Source: Halorubrum sp. PV6 (GTDB lineage: Archaea; Halobacteriota; Halobacteria; Halobacteriales; Haloferacaceae). Taken from it: 64,000 nucleotides of DNA. Below the pieces are notes generated by a model. The model ran no database searches and was not told where the DNA came from. It was given only the letters and a program-made list of their open reading frames with translations. The stretch spans positions 2,604,001 through 2,668,000 of the forward strand of contig NZ_CP030064.1 of NCBI RefSeq assembly GCF_003990725.2. Direction: 5' to 3'. How positions within the stretch are numbered: position 1 is the first letter of the stretch; the number at the start of each line of letters is the position of its first letter. Both the position numbers and the translations under genes were made by a program. Shown here in pieces: positions 17,464 through 26,464 of this stretch.

Positions 17464-19716
17464 TTATGGCCCGACGAGCTCCGACGGCGGCGAGAGGTTC
17501 CGCCGCCCGCCGAAGGTGACGAGGAAGAGGACCCCGACGCCCAGCCCGTACGCCGCCATCAGCGGGACCGTGGCGAGGAGCATGGTGATCACGTCGGCGG
17601 GGGTAAACACCGCGGCGAACAGCATGATCCCGACGGTGACCTCGCGCCAGCGGGCCCGGAAGACCTGGTACGGGACGCCGGCGTTGTTCAGGAGGAGCAT
17701 CGCAATCGGGATGTCGGCGAGGAAGCCGATGCCGATGGTGGTGTAGACGACGAGCCAGAGGAAGTCGCTCACCTGGTAGGTGATGATCATGTTCGCCAGT
17801 TCGGCGTCGGTGATGAGCCAGCCGATGATCGTGGGCGCGATGTAGCCGTACCCGAGCGCGAAGCCGCCGATCAGGCCGGCAAACAGCGCACCGGCCCAGA
17901 GGTACACCTGATAAATGCGGCCGGCGACGAAGCCGCGATCACGGAGCGCGGGCCACGCGTAGTAGAGGAGGAACGGGAAGACGGCCACGATCCCGAGCAG
18001 GATGGAGAACTTCACCATGAAGATCAGCGCCTCGACCGGGTGGAGCGTGATGATGTTGATCCCGCCGCCGATCTCGGCCGGAACGCGCGATTCGAGGTCG
18101 TTCCGGACCGTCGCGAGGCCGCCGAGGTACAGCCACGTGAACGCGGCACCCATGACGCCGGCGAAGACGGCGACGAGGCGGAACGACCGCGACCGCAGCG
18201 AATCGAAGATGAACTTGAGATCCCTGTAGTAGCCGCCGATGTCGTCTTCGGCCTCGCCTTCGTCGCCGTCGGTGAGTTCGGAGAGGAACGTGGAGCTGGC
18301 GCGAGTGGTGCGATCCTGGACCGTTCCCATCAGGCCGGCGTCGCCAGCGCCGCCGGAACCGCCCGCACCGCCGGACCCACCTGTGGCTCCCTCGCCGGTT
18401 CCTGTCGAGTCGCCGTCGCCGTCTTCGTCACCGTCAGCCTCGTTCACCGCGTCGAAGCGGTCGAGGATGGCTTGGGCCTTCTCGGCGTCGTTGTCGTCGA
18501 TTGCGGCCTGCGCGAGCGCGAGCGACTCGCCTTCGTCCATCTCCGCGAAGGCGTCGTCGGGGGCGGCGCGGACGCCCGCCGCGTCCAGTTCGCCCACGTC
18601 GATGGCGGCCGGGTCGCCGTACTGGTAGCCCGCGCTCGTCGTGTCGAGGTCGGCGTAGACGGCCCACAGCGTCGCGATAATGACGAACGCGAGCGCCCAC
18701 GCCGCGGCGTAGATGGCGGCGCCCGTCGCGGGGTCGACGCCGAGACCGACGCCGGGTTCGAGGAAGCGCCAGTCGCTGTCGATGAGATCGTTTCGGAGGA
18801 CGCCGTTTATTGCCGCGCGGCCGCCGTACTCGTAGAACGCGTAGACGAGCCCCGCGCCGAGGACGGCCGACCCGCCGACGACGTTCCAGTGGTTCTTCGC
18901 CGCGCCGAGGACGTGAATGCGGTCGGAACTCCGCTGGGCCGTGACGACGAGCTTCGCGAGATAGAGGCTGAAGCCGTAGAGGATGATGAGCGGGAACGCC
19001 CACATCAGCTGGGTGAACGGGTCCGGCGGAGAGAAGACGGCGCCGAAGACGAAGATGGCGACGACCGCGTAGCGCCACTTGTCGCGGAACGTCTCGTACT
19101 GGACGATACCGGAGTAGGAGAGCCCGGTGATGAGGAGCGGCATCTGCCCCGCGAGCCCGAAGGAGAGCGAGAGGAAGACGATGAACTCCGTCCACATCAC
19201 GATCCCGTAGGTCGGCTGGATTCCGGCCTCCAGCCCGAAGCCGGCCAAGAAGGAGAACATGATCGGGAAAAAGGCGTAGATCCCGTAGGCGACGCCGCCG
19301 GCGAACAGCCCGAAGCCGAGCAGGCCCACCGCGGCGAGTTTCCAGCGCGCTATCGGCGACTGCGGCCACGCGCCTCGCGCGCGAAGTTCGTCGCGGGTGA
19401 CGTAGATGAAGGGCGGGATCGCGAAGATGGCGCCGACCACCAGCCCGATCTTGGCTTGGAGGAGGATCACCTCGAACGGCGTGGTCGCGATCACGTCGGT
19501 GTCTGCGGCGACCGCGGCCGACATGTTCGCCTTGGTCACGTTGTAGAGGAACTCCCAGATGAAGACGCGGAGCGCCCAGAACGTCGCGAGAAAGCCAACC
19601 AGGAAGACGATGAACACCTTCTGGAGGTCTTTCTGGACTGATCGGAGGAAGGCCTTGGCCGACTCGCGGCCGTCCGCGAGCGACTGTTGGGTATCCTCGT
19701 CGAGGGCACTCGCCAT
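17464..19716 (-). CDS. tatC2: Twin-arginine translocase subunit TatCt (double TatC)
   Basis: 750 residues from ATG 19716; the longer frame to 19800 adds a non-conserved basic leader. Two TatC units sit in tandem: the first begins at about residue 20 (FLRSVQKDLQKVFIVFLVGF) and the second at about 430 (YYRDLKFIFDSLRSRSFRLV). Between them is a hydrophobic stretch followed by a glycine- and aspartate-rich linker. This 14-helix fused TatC is a haloarchaeal speciality, where most secreted proteins fold in the salty cytoplasm and leave through Tat. It is divergent to tatCo, with 121 bases between the two starts, so a shared control region is likely. Each unit retains the TatC periplasmic-loop proline features (FPLIILYGFS, VFTPADVITMLL). 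Confidence 0.95.
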   Translation of the reverse strand: MASALDEDTQQSLADGRESAKAFLRSVQKDLQKVFIVFLVGFLATFWALRVFIWEFLYNVTKANMSAAVAADTDVIATTPFEVILLQAKIGLVVGAIFAIPPFIYVTRDELRARGAWPQSPIARWKLAAVGLLGFGLFAGGVAYGIYAFFPIMFSFLAGFGLEAGIQPTYGIVMWTEFIVFLSLSFGLAGQMPLLITGLSYSGIVQYETFRDKWRYAVVAIFVFGAVFSPPDPFTQLMWAFPLIILYGFSLYLAKLVVTAQRSSDRIHVLGAAKNHWNVVGGSAVLGAGLVYAFYEYGGRAAINGVLRNDLIDSDWRFLEPGVGLGVDPATGAAIYAAAWALAFVIIATLWAVYADLDTTSAGYQYGDPAAIDVGELDAAGVRAAPDDAFAEMDEGESLALAQAAIDDNDAEKAQAILDRFDAVNEADGDEDGDGDSTGTGEGATGGSGGAGGSGGAGDAGLMGTVQDRTTRASSTFLSELTDGDEGEAEDDIGGYYRDLKFIFDSLRSRSFRLVAVFAGVMGAAFTWLYLGGLATVRNDLESRVPAEIGGGINIITLHPVEALIFMVKFSILLGIVAVFPFLLYYAWPALRDRGFVAGRIYQVYLWAGALFAGLIGGFALGYGYIAPTIIGWLITDAELANMIITYQVSDFLWLVVYTTIGIGFLADIPIAMLLLNNAGVPYQVFRARWREVTVGIMLFAAVFTPADVITMLLATVPLMAAYGLGVGVLFLVTFGGRRNLSPPSELVGP

Positions 19717-19837
19717 ACGGGAGTGGAAGTCCGTGGGCGTTATCAACCTTTTCGACCGCGCTCGCGTCGGCGAAGCGGGCCGACGGGCGCCGCCATCCAA
19801 AAAGGCCTATAGTCACCCAGTCGCGTAGAAGAAGTGA

Positions 19838-21019
19838 ATGGACGACTCGGACCGGTCGCGTGACGAGCCCTCGGACCCCGAGACCGACTCGGCCGACGAC
19901 CACGAGACGGTCGACGGCACCAGTTCACATGGAGACGAATCCGTGGACACAGCCGACGAGTCGTCAGATACCAGCCAACCAGACGCCGACGAGAACGGAG
20001 ACGACGCCGAGTCGTCGTCCGTGGAGCCGGAGGTCACGTCCGAAGTCACTCCGGAGGTCGGCGTCGACGACGAGGCGGGCGCTGCGGGCGACGAAGAGCG
20101 TGGAGACGCCGCCGAAGAAGGAGCCGCCGACGAGACTGGGGACGACTCGGCAGACGCCGACGACTCAGTAGACGCCGACGACACAGACGAGGACCCCGCG
20201 GACGGCACGGCGGCCGACCCCGACGCCCCAACCGTCGAGGACGGCGGCGTCGCGAGCGCGGGCACCGCCGACGTCGACGACGAGTACGACGGCATCGAGG
20301 CGCCGGAGACGGACGAGGAGATGCCGCTCGCGGCCCACATCGAGGAGATGATGCGACGGCTCGCCGTCGTCTTCGTCTTCGGCGGACTGGCGACGCTCGT
20401 CGTCGTCACCGAGTCGACCGAGCTCATCAACTACTTCTGGAGCTATCACATCCCCGCGCCGCTTGAGAACCGACCGCGGCTGTACGGCCCGCTCGAACTC
20501 CCGCTCACGCGGCTGAAGGTCGCGGGGCTCGCCGGCGTCGTCGTCGGACTCCCGGCGTTCGTCTACCAGACCTACCGCTTTATGAAGCCCGGCCTGTACG
20601 AGAACGAGCGGCGCTACTACCTCGCAGCGGTCCCGACGAGCCTGATCCTCGGCGGGATCGGCATCGCGTTCGCGCACTTCCTCGTGTTGCCCGCTATCTT
20701 CTCGTATTTCACCACTTACACCTCGGACGCGGCGACCATCGCCTTCGGGCTCGCGGAGACGTTCAACCTGATCGTCATCATGCTCGCGTTCATGGCGATC
20801 GTCTTCCAGATTCCGCTGTTCATCATGCTCGCGATCATGATGAACCTCGTCACCCGGCAGTGGCTGGAGGCGAAGCGGCTGATATTCTGGGGGGCGTTCC
20901 TCGGGATCGCCTTCCTGTTTAGCCCCGACCCGACCGGGATGGCGCCGATCATCGTGACGCTCACCATGATCGTGCTGTACGAGGGGACGCTCGCGGTGCT
21001 GCGGTGGACCGGGAACTGA
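19838..21019 (+). CDS. tatC1: Twin-arginine translocase subunit TatCo with long acidic N-terminal extension
   Basis: 393 residues. Residues 1 to about 160 are an Asp/Glu/Ser/Thr-rich, probably disordered extension. The TatC core starts near 165 (EMPLAAHIEEMMRRLAVVFVFG) and contains six membrane helices, with the conserved FVYQTYRFMKPGLYENERRYY loop and FSPDPTGMAPIIVTLTMIVLYE at the end. The signal-peptide-binding cytoplasmic face normally includes the Glu after the first helix segment, visible as HIEEM. In other haloarchaea TatCo is essential and works with TatCt. The acidic extension is the odd feature, because it lies on the cytoplasmic side where Tat substrates dock. Divergent to tatCt. 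Confidence 0.95.
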   Translation: MDDSDRSRDEPSDPETDSADDHETVDGTSSHGDESVDTADESSDTSQPDADENGDDAESSSVEPEVTSEVTPEVGVDDEAGAAGDEERGDAAEEGAADETGDDSADADDSVDADDTDEDPADGTAADPDAPTVEDGGVASAGTADVDDEYDGIEAPETDEEMPLAAHIEEMMRRLAVVFVFGGLATLVVVTESTELINYFWSYHIPAPLENRPRLYGPLELPLTRLKVAGLAGVVVGLPAFVYQTYRFMKPGLYENERRYYLAAVPTSLILGGIGIAFAHFLVLPAIFSYFTTYTSDAATIAFGLAETFNLIVIMLAFMAIVFQIPLFIMLAIMMNLVTRQWLEAKRLIFWGAFLGIAFLFSPDPTGMAPIIVTLTMIVLYEGTLAVLRWTGN

Positions 21020-21221
21020 TCGGTGCACGGTCCTCGGGGGCTTTTTAAATGAGCGGCTCTGTCGAAATACCCGACTGGAGATACGTCCTCAGCGTTCGGG
21101 TGACTACGGGGCGCGAATCTCGCTATCGGAGAGGCGGATTGTAGCTGCGGCGAACCCATTACTCAGAGAACCGCTTGGTCGAGGAGCAGTTATATCACCG
21201 AGATACCGCATCTACTAACTC

Positions 21222-21584
21222 ATGGAGCGTCGCCAGTACCTCGCAGTGTTAGCGGGGATGCTCTCCGTTGCTGGCTGTACCGGAATACAGGATGAAACGA
21301 TAACGATGCTCGCTGTCAATGAGGACGATACGTCTCACACGGTGACGGTCTGGGCCGTTCGTCGCGAGGAACTGACCGTCGCAAACACGGTCGAAGTGGC
21401 GAGCGAGGGGGTCGCACAACTCGGGGAGATGGCTTGGAATGCCGGCCAGTACCGAGTCACCGTTCAGGTCGACGGCGACGTTGTGCTCGCCAACGAGTTT
21501 CGCTCCGAAGACTGGTTCAATCAGCTCGACGTCTTCATCGATGAGGATGGCTCAGTCGAACTGGACAAGGCGCGAGCGGCGTGA
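21222..21584 (+). CDS. Small predicted lipoprotein, hypothetical
   Basis: 120 residues. The N-terminus MERRQYLAVLAGMLSVAGC has basic residues, a hydrophobic stretch and a lipobox ending in cysteine, so it is probably exported and lipid-anchored on the outer face of the membrane. The RR pair suggests the Tat route, though the full Tat motif is not met. The mature part is predicted beta-rich (HTVTVWAVRREELTVANTVEV, RVTVQVDGDVVLANEF), resembling immunoglobulin-like or Ig-fold haloarchaeal lipoproteins. Third codon positions are less GC-rich than in the neighbours, and the surrounding 21.0-21.8 kb is also AT-richer, suggesting a more recent arrival. A TATA-like gttatatc lies about 35 bases upstream of the ATG. 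Confidence 0.75.
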   Translation: MERRQYLAVLAGMLSVAGCTGIQDETITMLAVNEDDTSHTVTVWAVRREELTVANTVEVASEGVAQLGEMAWNAGQYRVTVQVDGDVVLANEFRSEDWFNQLDVFIDEDGSVELDKARAA

Positions 21585-21820
21585 GACAAAGACGCTGACC
21601 TAGTCAATCCGCGGTGCTGACTGTACTCTCTGTATCTTGCAGTAGTTTGTGTCAGTTTCTATATATTTCACCGGAGCCGAATACCCCACGCTCCGCGTCC
21701 GTGCGGCAGTGAGCCGTAGTCCCAAGAACGGACGGCGAACGCTCCGGTGCGAACGGTGGGGGTCAGACGATCCGGATCGGCCTGGCTCCGGAGCTGAAGG
21801 CGTCACCCTTCGCCGGGGAC

Positions 21821-22174
21821 TTAGATGCCCGGAACCCCGAACGCGCCGACGCCGAGGCCGAACACGGCGTTGACGACGAACAGCACGACGAGCGCGGCGA
21901 CCCACGCCCCGAGACCGATGATCCCCGCTTTGACCCAGCCGCCGGGGTACCGCCAGTTGATGACGCCGACCCACACGACCAGCGCGACGAGCGACCCGAT
22001 GAGCGGAATCCACGACGTCAGCGCCCAGCCCAGCGCGCCGAGCAGGGCGGTGACCACGGCGTGTCCGTAGTCGTCGACGTCGACGACGACGCGCGCGCTC
22101 AGGTAGATAGTGAGGCCACCGACGAGGAGCGCGACGACGAACGACACTATCGAGCCGACGAACGGGATAGCCAT
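21821..22174 (-). CDS. Four-helix membrane protein, hypothetical
   Basis: 117 residues from ATG 22174 (MAIPFVGSIVSFVVALLVGG). About four hydrophobic segments fill nearly the whole protein, with a conserved-looking WVGVINWRYPGGWVKAGIIG stretch between helices 2 and 3. Small membrane proteins of this type are common in haloarchaea and have no assigned function. The frame remains open far upstream opposite argF-region DNA, but that part is shadow. It is followed only by the AT-richer gap toward the lipoprotein gene. Confidence 0.7.
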   Translation of the reverse strand: MAIPFVGSIVSFVVALLVGGLTIYLSARVVVDVDDYGHAVVTALLGALGWALTSWIPLIGSLVALVVWVGVINWRYPGGWVKAGIIGLGAWVAALVVLFVVNAVFGLGVGAFGVPGI

Positions 22175-22233
22175 GCATCGACTCGGCGAAGAAGCCGTAT
22201 AAAACCGCGGCCGCCGGCCGAACCGGTCGTCGC

Positions 22234-23133
22234 CTACTCCCCGCCGAGCAGTTCGACGAGCAGCGCGTTCTGCGCGTGCATCCGGTTTTCGGCCTGATCC
22301 CAGACGAGCGCCCGATCCGACTCCAACACGTCGTCCGTGACCTCCTCGCCGCGGTGGGCGGGGAGGCAGTGCATCACCTTCGCGTCGGTGCCGGCGAGCA
22401 GGTCCGAGTTCACTTGGAACCCGTCGAAGGCGGCGAGTTTCTCGTCGCGCTCGTCCTCTTGGCCCATCGAGATCCACACGTCGGTGTACACCACGTCGGC
22501 GTTCCCGACGACCGACTCGGGGTCGGTCGTGGGCGTCACGTCCGCGCCGAACTCGGCGGCGCGGTCGAAGACGGCGGGGTTCATGCCGTAGTCGGCGGGG
22601 GTGGCGACTTCCACGTCGATCCCGGCCATCGCCGCGCCGACGACGAACGACTGCCCGACGTTGTTGCCGTCGCCGACCCACGCGACCGTCGCGTCCTCTC
22701 CGACCGTCTCGCGGATCGTGAGGAGGTCCGCGAGCGTCTGGCACGGGTGCGCCTCGTCGGTGAGTCCGTTTATCACGGGGCAGTCGGCGTACTCGGCGAG
22801 CACCTCGACGTCCTCGTGGTCGAACAGGCGAGCCATCACCCCGTCGACGTAGCGACCGAGCACCCGAGCGGTATCACGCAGGGGCTCGCCGTGGCCGAGT
22901 TGGATGTCGTCCGGGCCGAGGAACATCGCGTGGCCCCCGAGCCGCGTCATGCCGGTCTCGAAGGAGACGCGGGTGCGCGTCGAGGGTTTCTCGAAGATCA
23001 TCCCGAGCGTCGCGTCGCCCAGTCGGGGGTCGGTCTCGCCCGCTTTCATCGCGGCGGCGCGGTCGAGCAGGGCGTCCAGTTCGGCGGGCGTCACGTCGTC
23101 GATATCGAGGAAGTCGTCAGTAGTGAGTGGCAT
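22234..23133 (-). CDS. argF: Ornithine carbamoyltransferase
   Basis: 299 residues from ATG 23133, an N-terminus (MPLTTDDFLDIDDVTPAEL) that fits the family better than the upstream in-frame start at 23202. The carbamoyl-phosphate site STRTR near residue 50, HPCQTL near 130 and HCLPAHRGEEV near 265 are all present. The enzyme makes citrulline from ornithine and carbamoyl phosphate. It is the last gene of the arginine cluster, set off from argE by 126 bases that contain a hairpin, so it may be partly uncoupled from the upstream genes. Confidence 0.96.
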   Translation of the reverse strand: MPLTTDDFLDIDDVTPAELDALLDRAAAMKAGETDPRLGDATLGMIFEKPSTRTRVSFETGMTRLGGHAMFLGPDDIQLGHGEPLRDTARVLGRYVDGVMARLFDHEDVEVLAEYADCPVINGLTDEAHPCQTLADLLTIRETVGEDATVAWVGDGNNVGQSFVVGAAMAGIDVEVATPADYGMNPAVFDRAAEFGADVTPTTDPESVVGNADVVYTDVWISMGQEDERDEKLAAFDGFQVNSDLLAGTDAKVMHCLPAHRGEEVTDDVLESDRALVWDQAENRMHAQNALLVELLGGE

Positions 23134-23234
23134 TGGTGGGGTGTCGGTGGGTGTTGGTCTCTGGGTGGTATCGAGGGGAGCGAGCGAGTCGAGAGTAATC
23201 ATCTCCGGCGCAACGAGTCGATACAGAAGGAGAC

Positions 23235-23260
23235 GGCGTCACGGGCCGTGCCGTGACGCC
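23235..23260 (-). terminator. Hairpin between argE and argF
   Basis: Perfect 10-bp inverted repeat (23235-23244 with 23251-23260) and a 6-base loop, starting at the argE stop codon. On the transcribed strand it is followed by a moderately T-rich run. It could act as a terminator, attenuator or RNA processing site that lowers argF expression relative to the upstream genes. Confidence 0.45.
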
Positions 23261-24423
23261 TACGGTCGGTCCCGACAGACGTCGCTCAACACGGTCGTCG
23301 CGCGGTCCAGTTCGGCGAGCGGTAGGCGCTCGTCGGGCGCGTGGTCGAGGTCGGAGTTTCCGGGGCCGTAGGTGACCATCGGGCAGTCCCACGCGGCCGC
23401 AAAGAGGTTCATGTCGCTCGTCCCGGTCTTCCGGAGCAGGCGAACGTCGCCGCCGGCGCCGCGGATCGCGACGCGGAACGCCCTCGCGAGCTCCGTGCGC
23501 GGGCTCTCCATCACCGGCGGGATCGGCTCCTTCCAGTGGACCGAGCCGGTCGACAGTTCGGTTTCGGCCAGTTCGTGTATCTCGTCGACCGTCCGGTTCG
23601 GGGGGACGCGCAGCTGCACGTCCATCGTCGCCTCGACCGCGAGCCCGTCGTCGGTCAGTCCGCCGTCGACCGAGACGGGCTTGGTCGTCACCTGCTCGAA
23701 GACGGGCGTGTCGTCGTCGGTGGGGTCGAACGTCTCTTCGACGCCGTGCCACCAGTCGATCGCGTGCTGGATCGCGTTCGGCTCCGGGCGCGAGGTGTGG
23801 CCGGACTCGCTCGTGTTCACGTACGTGCCCGCGAGGAAGCCGCGGTAGCCGAGCGTGACGCCGTCCCAGCCGGAGGGCTCGCCGTTCACCACGGCCTCGG
23901 GCGCGTCGCGGTCCTCGACGAGGAACCGGGCGCCCCGCGAGTTCGTCTCCTCGCCGGCGACGCCGACGAACGAGACGCCCGTCTGGACCGCCGCGACCGC
24001 CATCGCGACGAGGGGGCCGGTGGCGTCGACGGTCCCCCGCCCCCAGAGGACGGGCTCGCCCGGCTCGCCCGTCTCGCCGTCTTCGGCCGCCGGCTTCACC
24101 TCGACCGGGATGTCTCCCGGCACGGTGTCGATGTGCGAGGTCAACAGGACGGCGTCGCTGGCGGGCGCGCGGACGTTGCCGACCTCGTCGATCCACGCCT
24201 CCCGGCCGTTCGCCTCGAAGAAGTCGACGAGGCGCTTCGCGGCCTGTTCCTCCTCGCCCGACGGCGAGGGGATAGACACCATGTCGTAGAGCAGCTTCCG
24301 GGCCGGCGTGTCGCAGGCCTCGGGGTAGCCGCCGCCCGCGACCACGTCGGTGCCGGCCCCGGACGAGTCGTCCGCGCCCCCGTCCGCGCCGTTCTCCGCG
24401 TCGCGCTCCGCCCCGGTCGACAT
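23260..24423 (-). CDS. argE: LysW-ornithine carboxypeptidase (ArgE/LysK type, M20 family)
   Basis: 387 residues. Its ATG overlaps the argD stop codon by one base. After a glycine- and acid-rich leader of about 35 residues, the M20 metallopeptidase core shows SIPSPSGEEEQA, zinc ligands in LTSHIDTVPGD, the second metal Asp in GRGTVDATGPL, and the catalytic Glu pair in VGVAGEETNSRGA. This matches LysK-type hydrolases, which release ornithine (or lysine) from the C-terminal glutamate of the carrier protein LysW. The gene order with the carrier, argX, argC, argB and argD makes ornithine the expected product here. Confidence 0.92.
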   Translation of the reverse strand: MSTGAERDAENGADGGADDSSGAGTDVVAGGGYPEACDTPARKLLYDMVSIPSPSGEEEQAAKRLVDFFEANGREAWIDEVGNVRAPASDAVLLTSHIDTVPGDIPVEVKPAAEDGETGEPGEPVLWGRGTVDATGPLVAMAVAAVQTGVSFVGVAGEETNSRGARFLVEDRDAPEAVVNGEPSGWDGVTLGYRGFLAGTYVNTSESGHTSRPEPNAIQHAIDWWHGVEETFDPTDDDTPVFEQVTTKPVSVDGGLTDDGLAVEATMDVQLRVPPNRTVDEIHELAETELSTGSVHWKEPIPPVMESPRTELARAFRVAIRGAGGDVRLLRKTGTSDMNLFAAAWDCPMVTYGPGNSDLDHAPDERLPLAELDRATTVLSDVCRDRP

Positions 24424-25550
24424 CACCCGATCACCTCCGCGAGCGCGTCGACCACGGCGTCGGCGTGGTCGCGCTCGATCGTCAGCGGCGGCAGGAGCCG
24501 CACCACGGTGCGGCCCGCCGGCAGCGCGAGGATCTGGTGATCGATAGCCAGATCGCGCAGGAGGCGGTTCGAACCGCGCTTGACCTCGATACCGATCATC
24601 AGCCCGTGGCCGCGCACGTCGCGGATGTCGTCGCCGAGCCGGGCCGCGATCTGTTCGCGGAGGTACGTCCCGACCTCGTCGGCGTGGGCACAGAGGCCCT
24701 CCCGCTCGATCACGTCGAGCGTGGCTCCTGCGGCCGCCGACACGACCGGGCCGCCGGAGAACGTCGAGCCGTGGTTGCCGGCGTCCTCGGCGATCCAGTC
24801 GCGACACAGCGTCGCGCCGATCGGGAGCCCGCTCCCGAGCCCCTTCGCGGTCGTGAGAACGTCCGGAACCACGTCGTGGGTCTCCGTGGCCCACAGCGAA
24901 CCGGTCCGGCCGAGGCCGGTCTGTATCTCGTCGACGATCATCGCCGCGCCCGACGTGGCCGTCGCGACGCGGATCGTCTGGAGGTACTCGGTGTCTGCGG
25001 GGTTGATCCCGCCTTCGCCCTGCACGGGCTCGACGATGACCGCCGCGGTCTCGTCGTCTATCGCCTCGCGCATCGCGTCGCTATCCCCGTACTCGACGAA
25101 CTCGACGCCGCCCGCGAGCGGCTCGAACCCCTGCTTGTACTTCTGTTTCCAAGTGGTCGCGAGCGCGCCCATCGTCCGGCCGTGGAACCCCTGCGTCGTG
25201 GCGACGATCTTCTCGCGGCCGGTGGCGTGCCGGGCGAATTTTAAGGCGGCCTCGTTGGCCTCCGTCCCGGAGTTACAGAGCCAGACGTTGTCGACATCGA
25301 CCGGGCCGACCTCGGAGAGCTGTTCGTACAGCGCCGTCCGCGCCGCGTGCGGGTACGACGCCTGCACGTACATGAGCTCCTCAAGCTGGCTCGTCGCGGC
25401 GTCGACGACCTCGGGGTGGCAGTGACCGACCGGGGTGCAGGCGTAGCTCGCGCCAAAATCGAGGTACTCCGTCCCGTTCGTGTCCGTGACGTGAACTCCG
25501 TCGCCCGAGGCTATCTCGATCGGCTTCTCGGAGAAGACGAAGCCGCTCAT
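24423..25550 (-). CDS. argD: LysW-glutamate-semialdehyde aminotransferase (ArgD/LysJ type)
   Basis: 375 residues, class III PLP aminotransferase. The PLP lysine is in TTAKGLGSGLPIGA, the preceding Asp in MIVDEIQTGLGRTGSLWA, and the cofactor phosphate region in NSGTEANEAALKFAR. The enzyme transaminates the carrier-bound semialdehyde to carrier-bound ornithine. It overlaps argB upstream by four bases and argE downstream by one, so the cluster is translationally coupled. The start at ATG 25550 (MSGFVFSEKPIEI) is normal for the haloarchaeal family. Confidence 0.95.
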   Translation of the reverse strand: MSGFVFSEKPIEIASGDGVHVTDTNGTEYLDFGASYACTPVGHCHPEVVDAATSQLEELMYVQASYPHAARTALYEQLSEVGPVDVDNVWLCNSGTEANEAALKFARHATGREKIVATTQGFHGRTMGALATTWKQKYKQGFEPLAGGVEFVEYGDSDAMREAIDDETAAVIVEPVQGEGGINPADTEYLQTIRVATATSGAAMIVDEIQTGLGRTGSLWATETHDVVPDVLTTAKGLGSGLPIGATLCRDWIAEDAGNHGSTFSGGPVVSAAAGATLDVIEREGLCAHADEVGTYLREQIAARLGDDIRDVRGHGLMIGIEVKRGSNRLLRDLAIDHQILALPAGRTVVRLLPPLTIERDHADAVVDALAEVIG

Positions 25551-26464
25551 GCGGTCTCGCCCTCCGTGTCGGCGTCGGCGTGCTCACCGTCGGTATCGTC
25601 CCCGAGCGCCGACCGCTCGATGGTCGTTCCCTCGCCGCCGAGCGCGGCGACGATGGGGTCGCGGACGTTGGCGTCGGCGACGACGACGCGCCCGGAGCCG
25701 CCCGAGAGCGCCTCCGTGGCGGCCATCACCTTCTTGCCCATGAACCCCTCCGCGGCGGCTTCGACCGCGTCGAGGTCGTCGGGCGTCGCGGCCGACTCGA
25801 TCAGCGTGTCCGGGTCGTCCGGGTCCGCGTACACGCCGGCGACATCCGTCAGGAGGACGAGGTCGGCGTCGAGCGCGCCCGCGACCGCGGCGGCGGCCCG
25901 ATCCGCATCGGTGTTCACCGCCGTGACGCCGCCGTCGCTCTCTTTCCCCTCCATCGGGGGCGAGACGACGGGCGTGTAGCCGTCGGCGAGCAGTCCGGCG
26001 AGGAGGTCGTCGTTCACCGACTCGATCCGGCCGGAGTGTTCGCCGCGTTTGATCTTCCGCTTGCCGTCCTCGACCACGCGGACCGCCGACTTGCGGGGCC
26101 CAGAGAGGAGCCCGCCGTCGACGCCCGAGAGGCCGACCGCGTCGACGCCGGCCTCGCGAAAGCGGGCCGTCAGCTCGGTGTTGAGCTTGCCGGCCATCGC
26201 CATCGTGAACGCCTCCATCGCGTCGGCGTCGGTGAACCGGCCGGTGACGCCGGAGGCCGATTCGACGTACTCGGGCTCCATACCGAGCCGCTCGATGGTC
26301 TCGTCGACGACCGTCGAGCCGCCGTGGACGACGACGACTCGCCGCCCGTTTGCCGCGAGGTGGGCCACGTCGCCGACCGCGCCGGCCGGGTCGACCGCCT
26401 TCGCGCCGCCGATCTTGACGACGACCGGGGGCTCGTCCGCGGCGCCGCGGTCGTCGCCCGTCAT
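25547..26464 (-). CDS. argB: LysW-glutamate kinase (ArgB/LysZ type)
   Basis: 305 residues, amino-acid kinase family. VVKIGGAKAVDPAG at the start and VVVHGGSTVVDETIERLG supply the phosphate-binding glycines, and GLSGVDGGLLSGPRK and VNTDADRAAAAVAGALDADLVLLTDVAGVY match the acetylglutamate/LysW-aminoadipate kinase pattern. It phosphorylates the gamma-carboxylate of the glutamate attached to the carrier. It overlaps argC and argD by four bases on each side. The final 25 residues are an acidic tail. Confidence 0.94.
   Translation of the reverse strand: MTGDDRGAADEPPVVVKIGGAKAVDPAGAVGDVAHLAANGRRVVVVHGGSTVVDETIERLGMEPEYVESASGVTGRFTDADAMEAFTMAMAGKLNTELTARFREAGVDAVGLSGVDGGLLSGPRKSAVRVVEDGKRKIKRGEHSGRIESVNDDLLAGLLADGYTPVVSPPMEGKESDGGVTAVNTDADRAAAAVAGALDADLVLLTDVAGVYADPDDPDTLIESAATPDDLDAVEAAAEGFMGKKVMAATEALSGGSGRVVVADANVRDPIVAALGGEGTTIERSALGDDTDGEHADADTEGETA

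Noticed and set aside
21048-21143. 31-residue frame following a TATA-like cttttTAAATG
   Set aside because: Too short, no family resemblance and no conserved features; the TATA-like run may just be fortuitous in an AT-rich gap.
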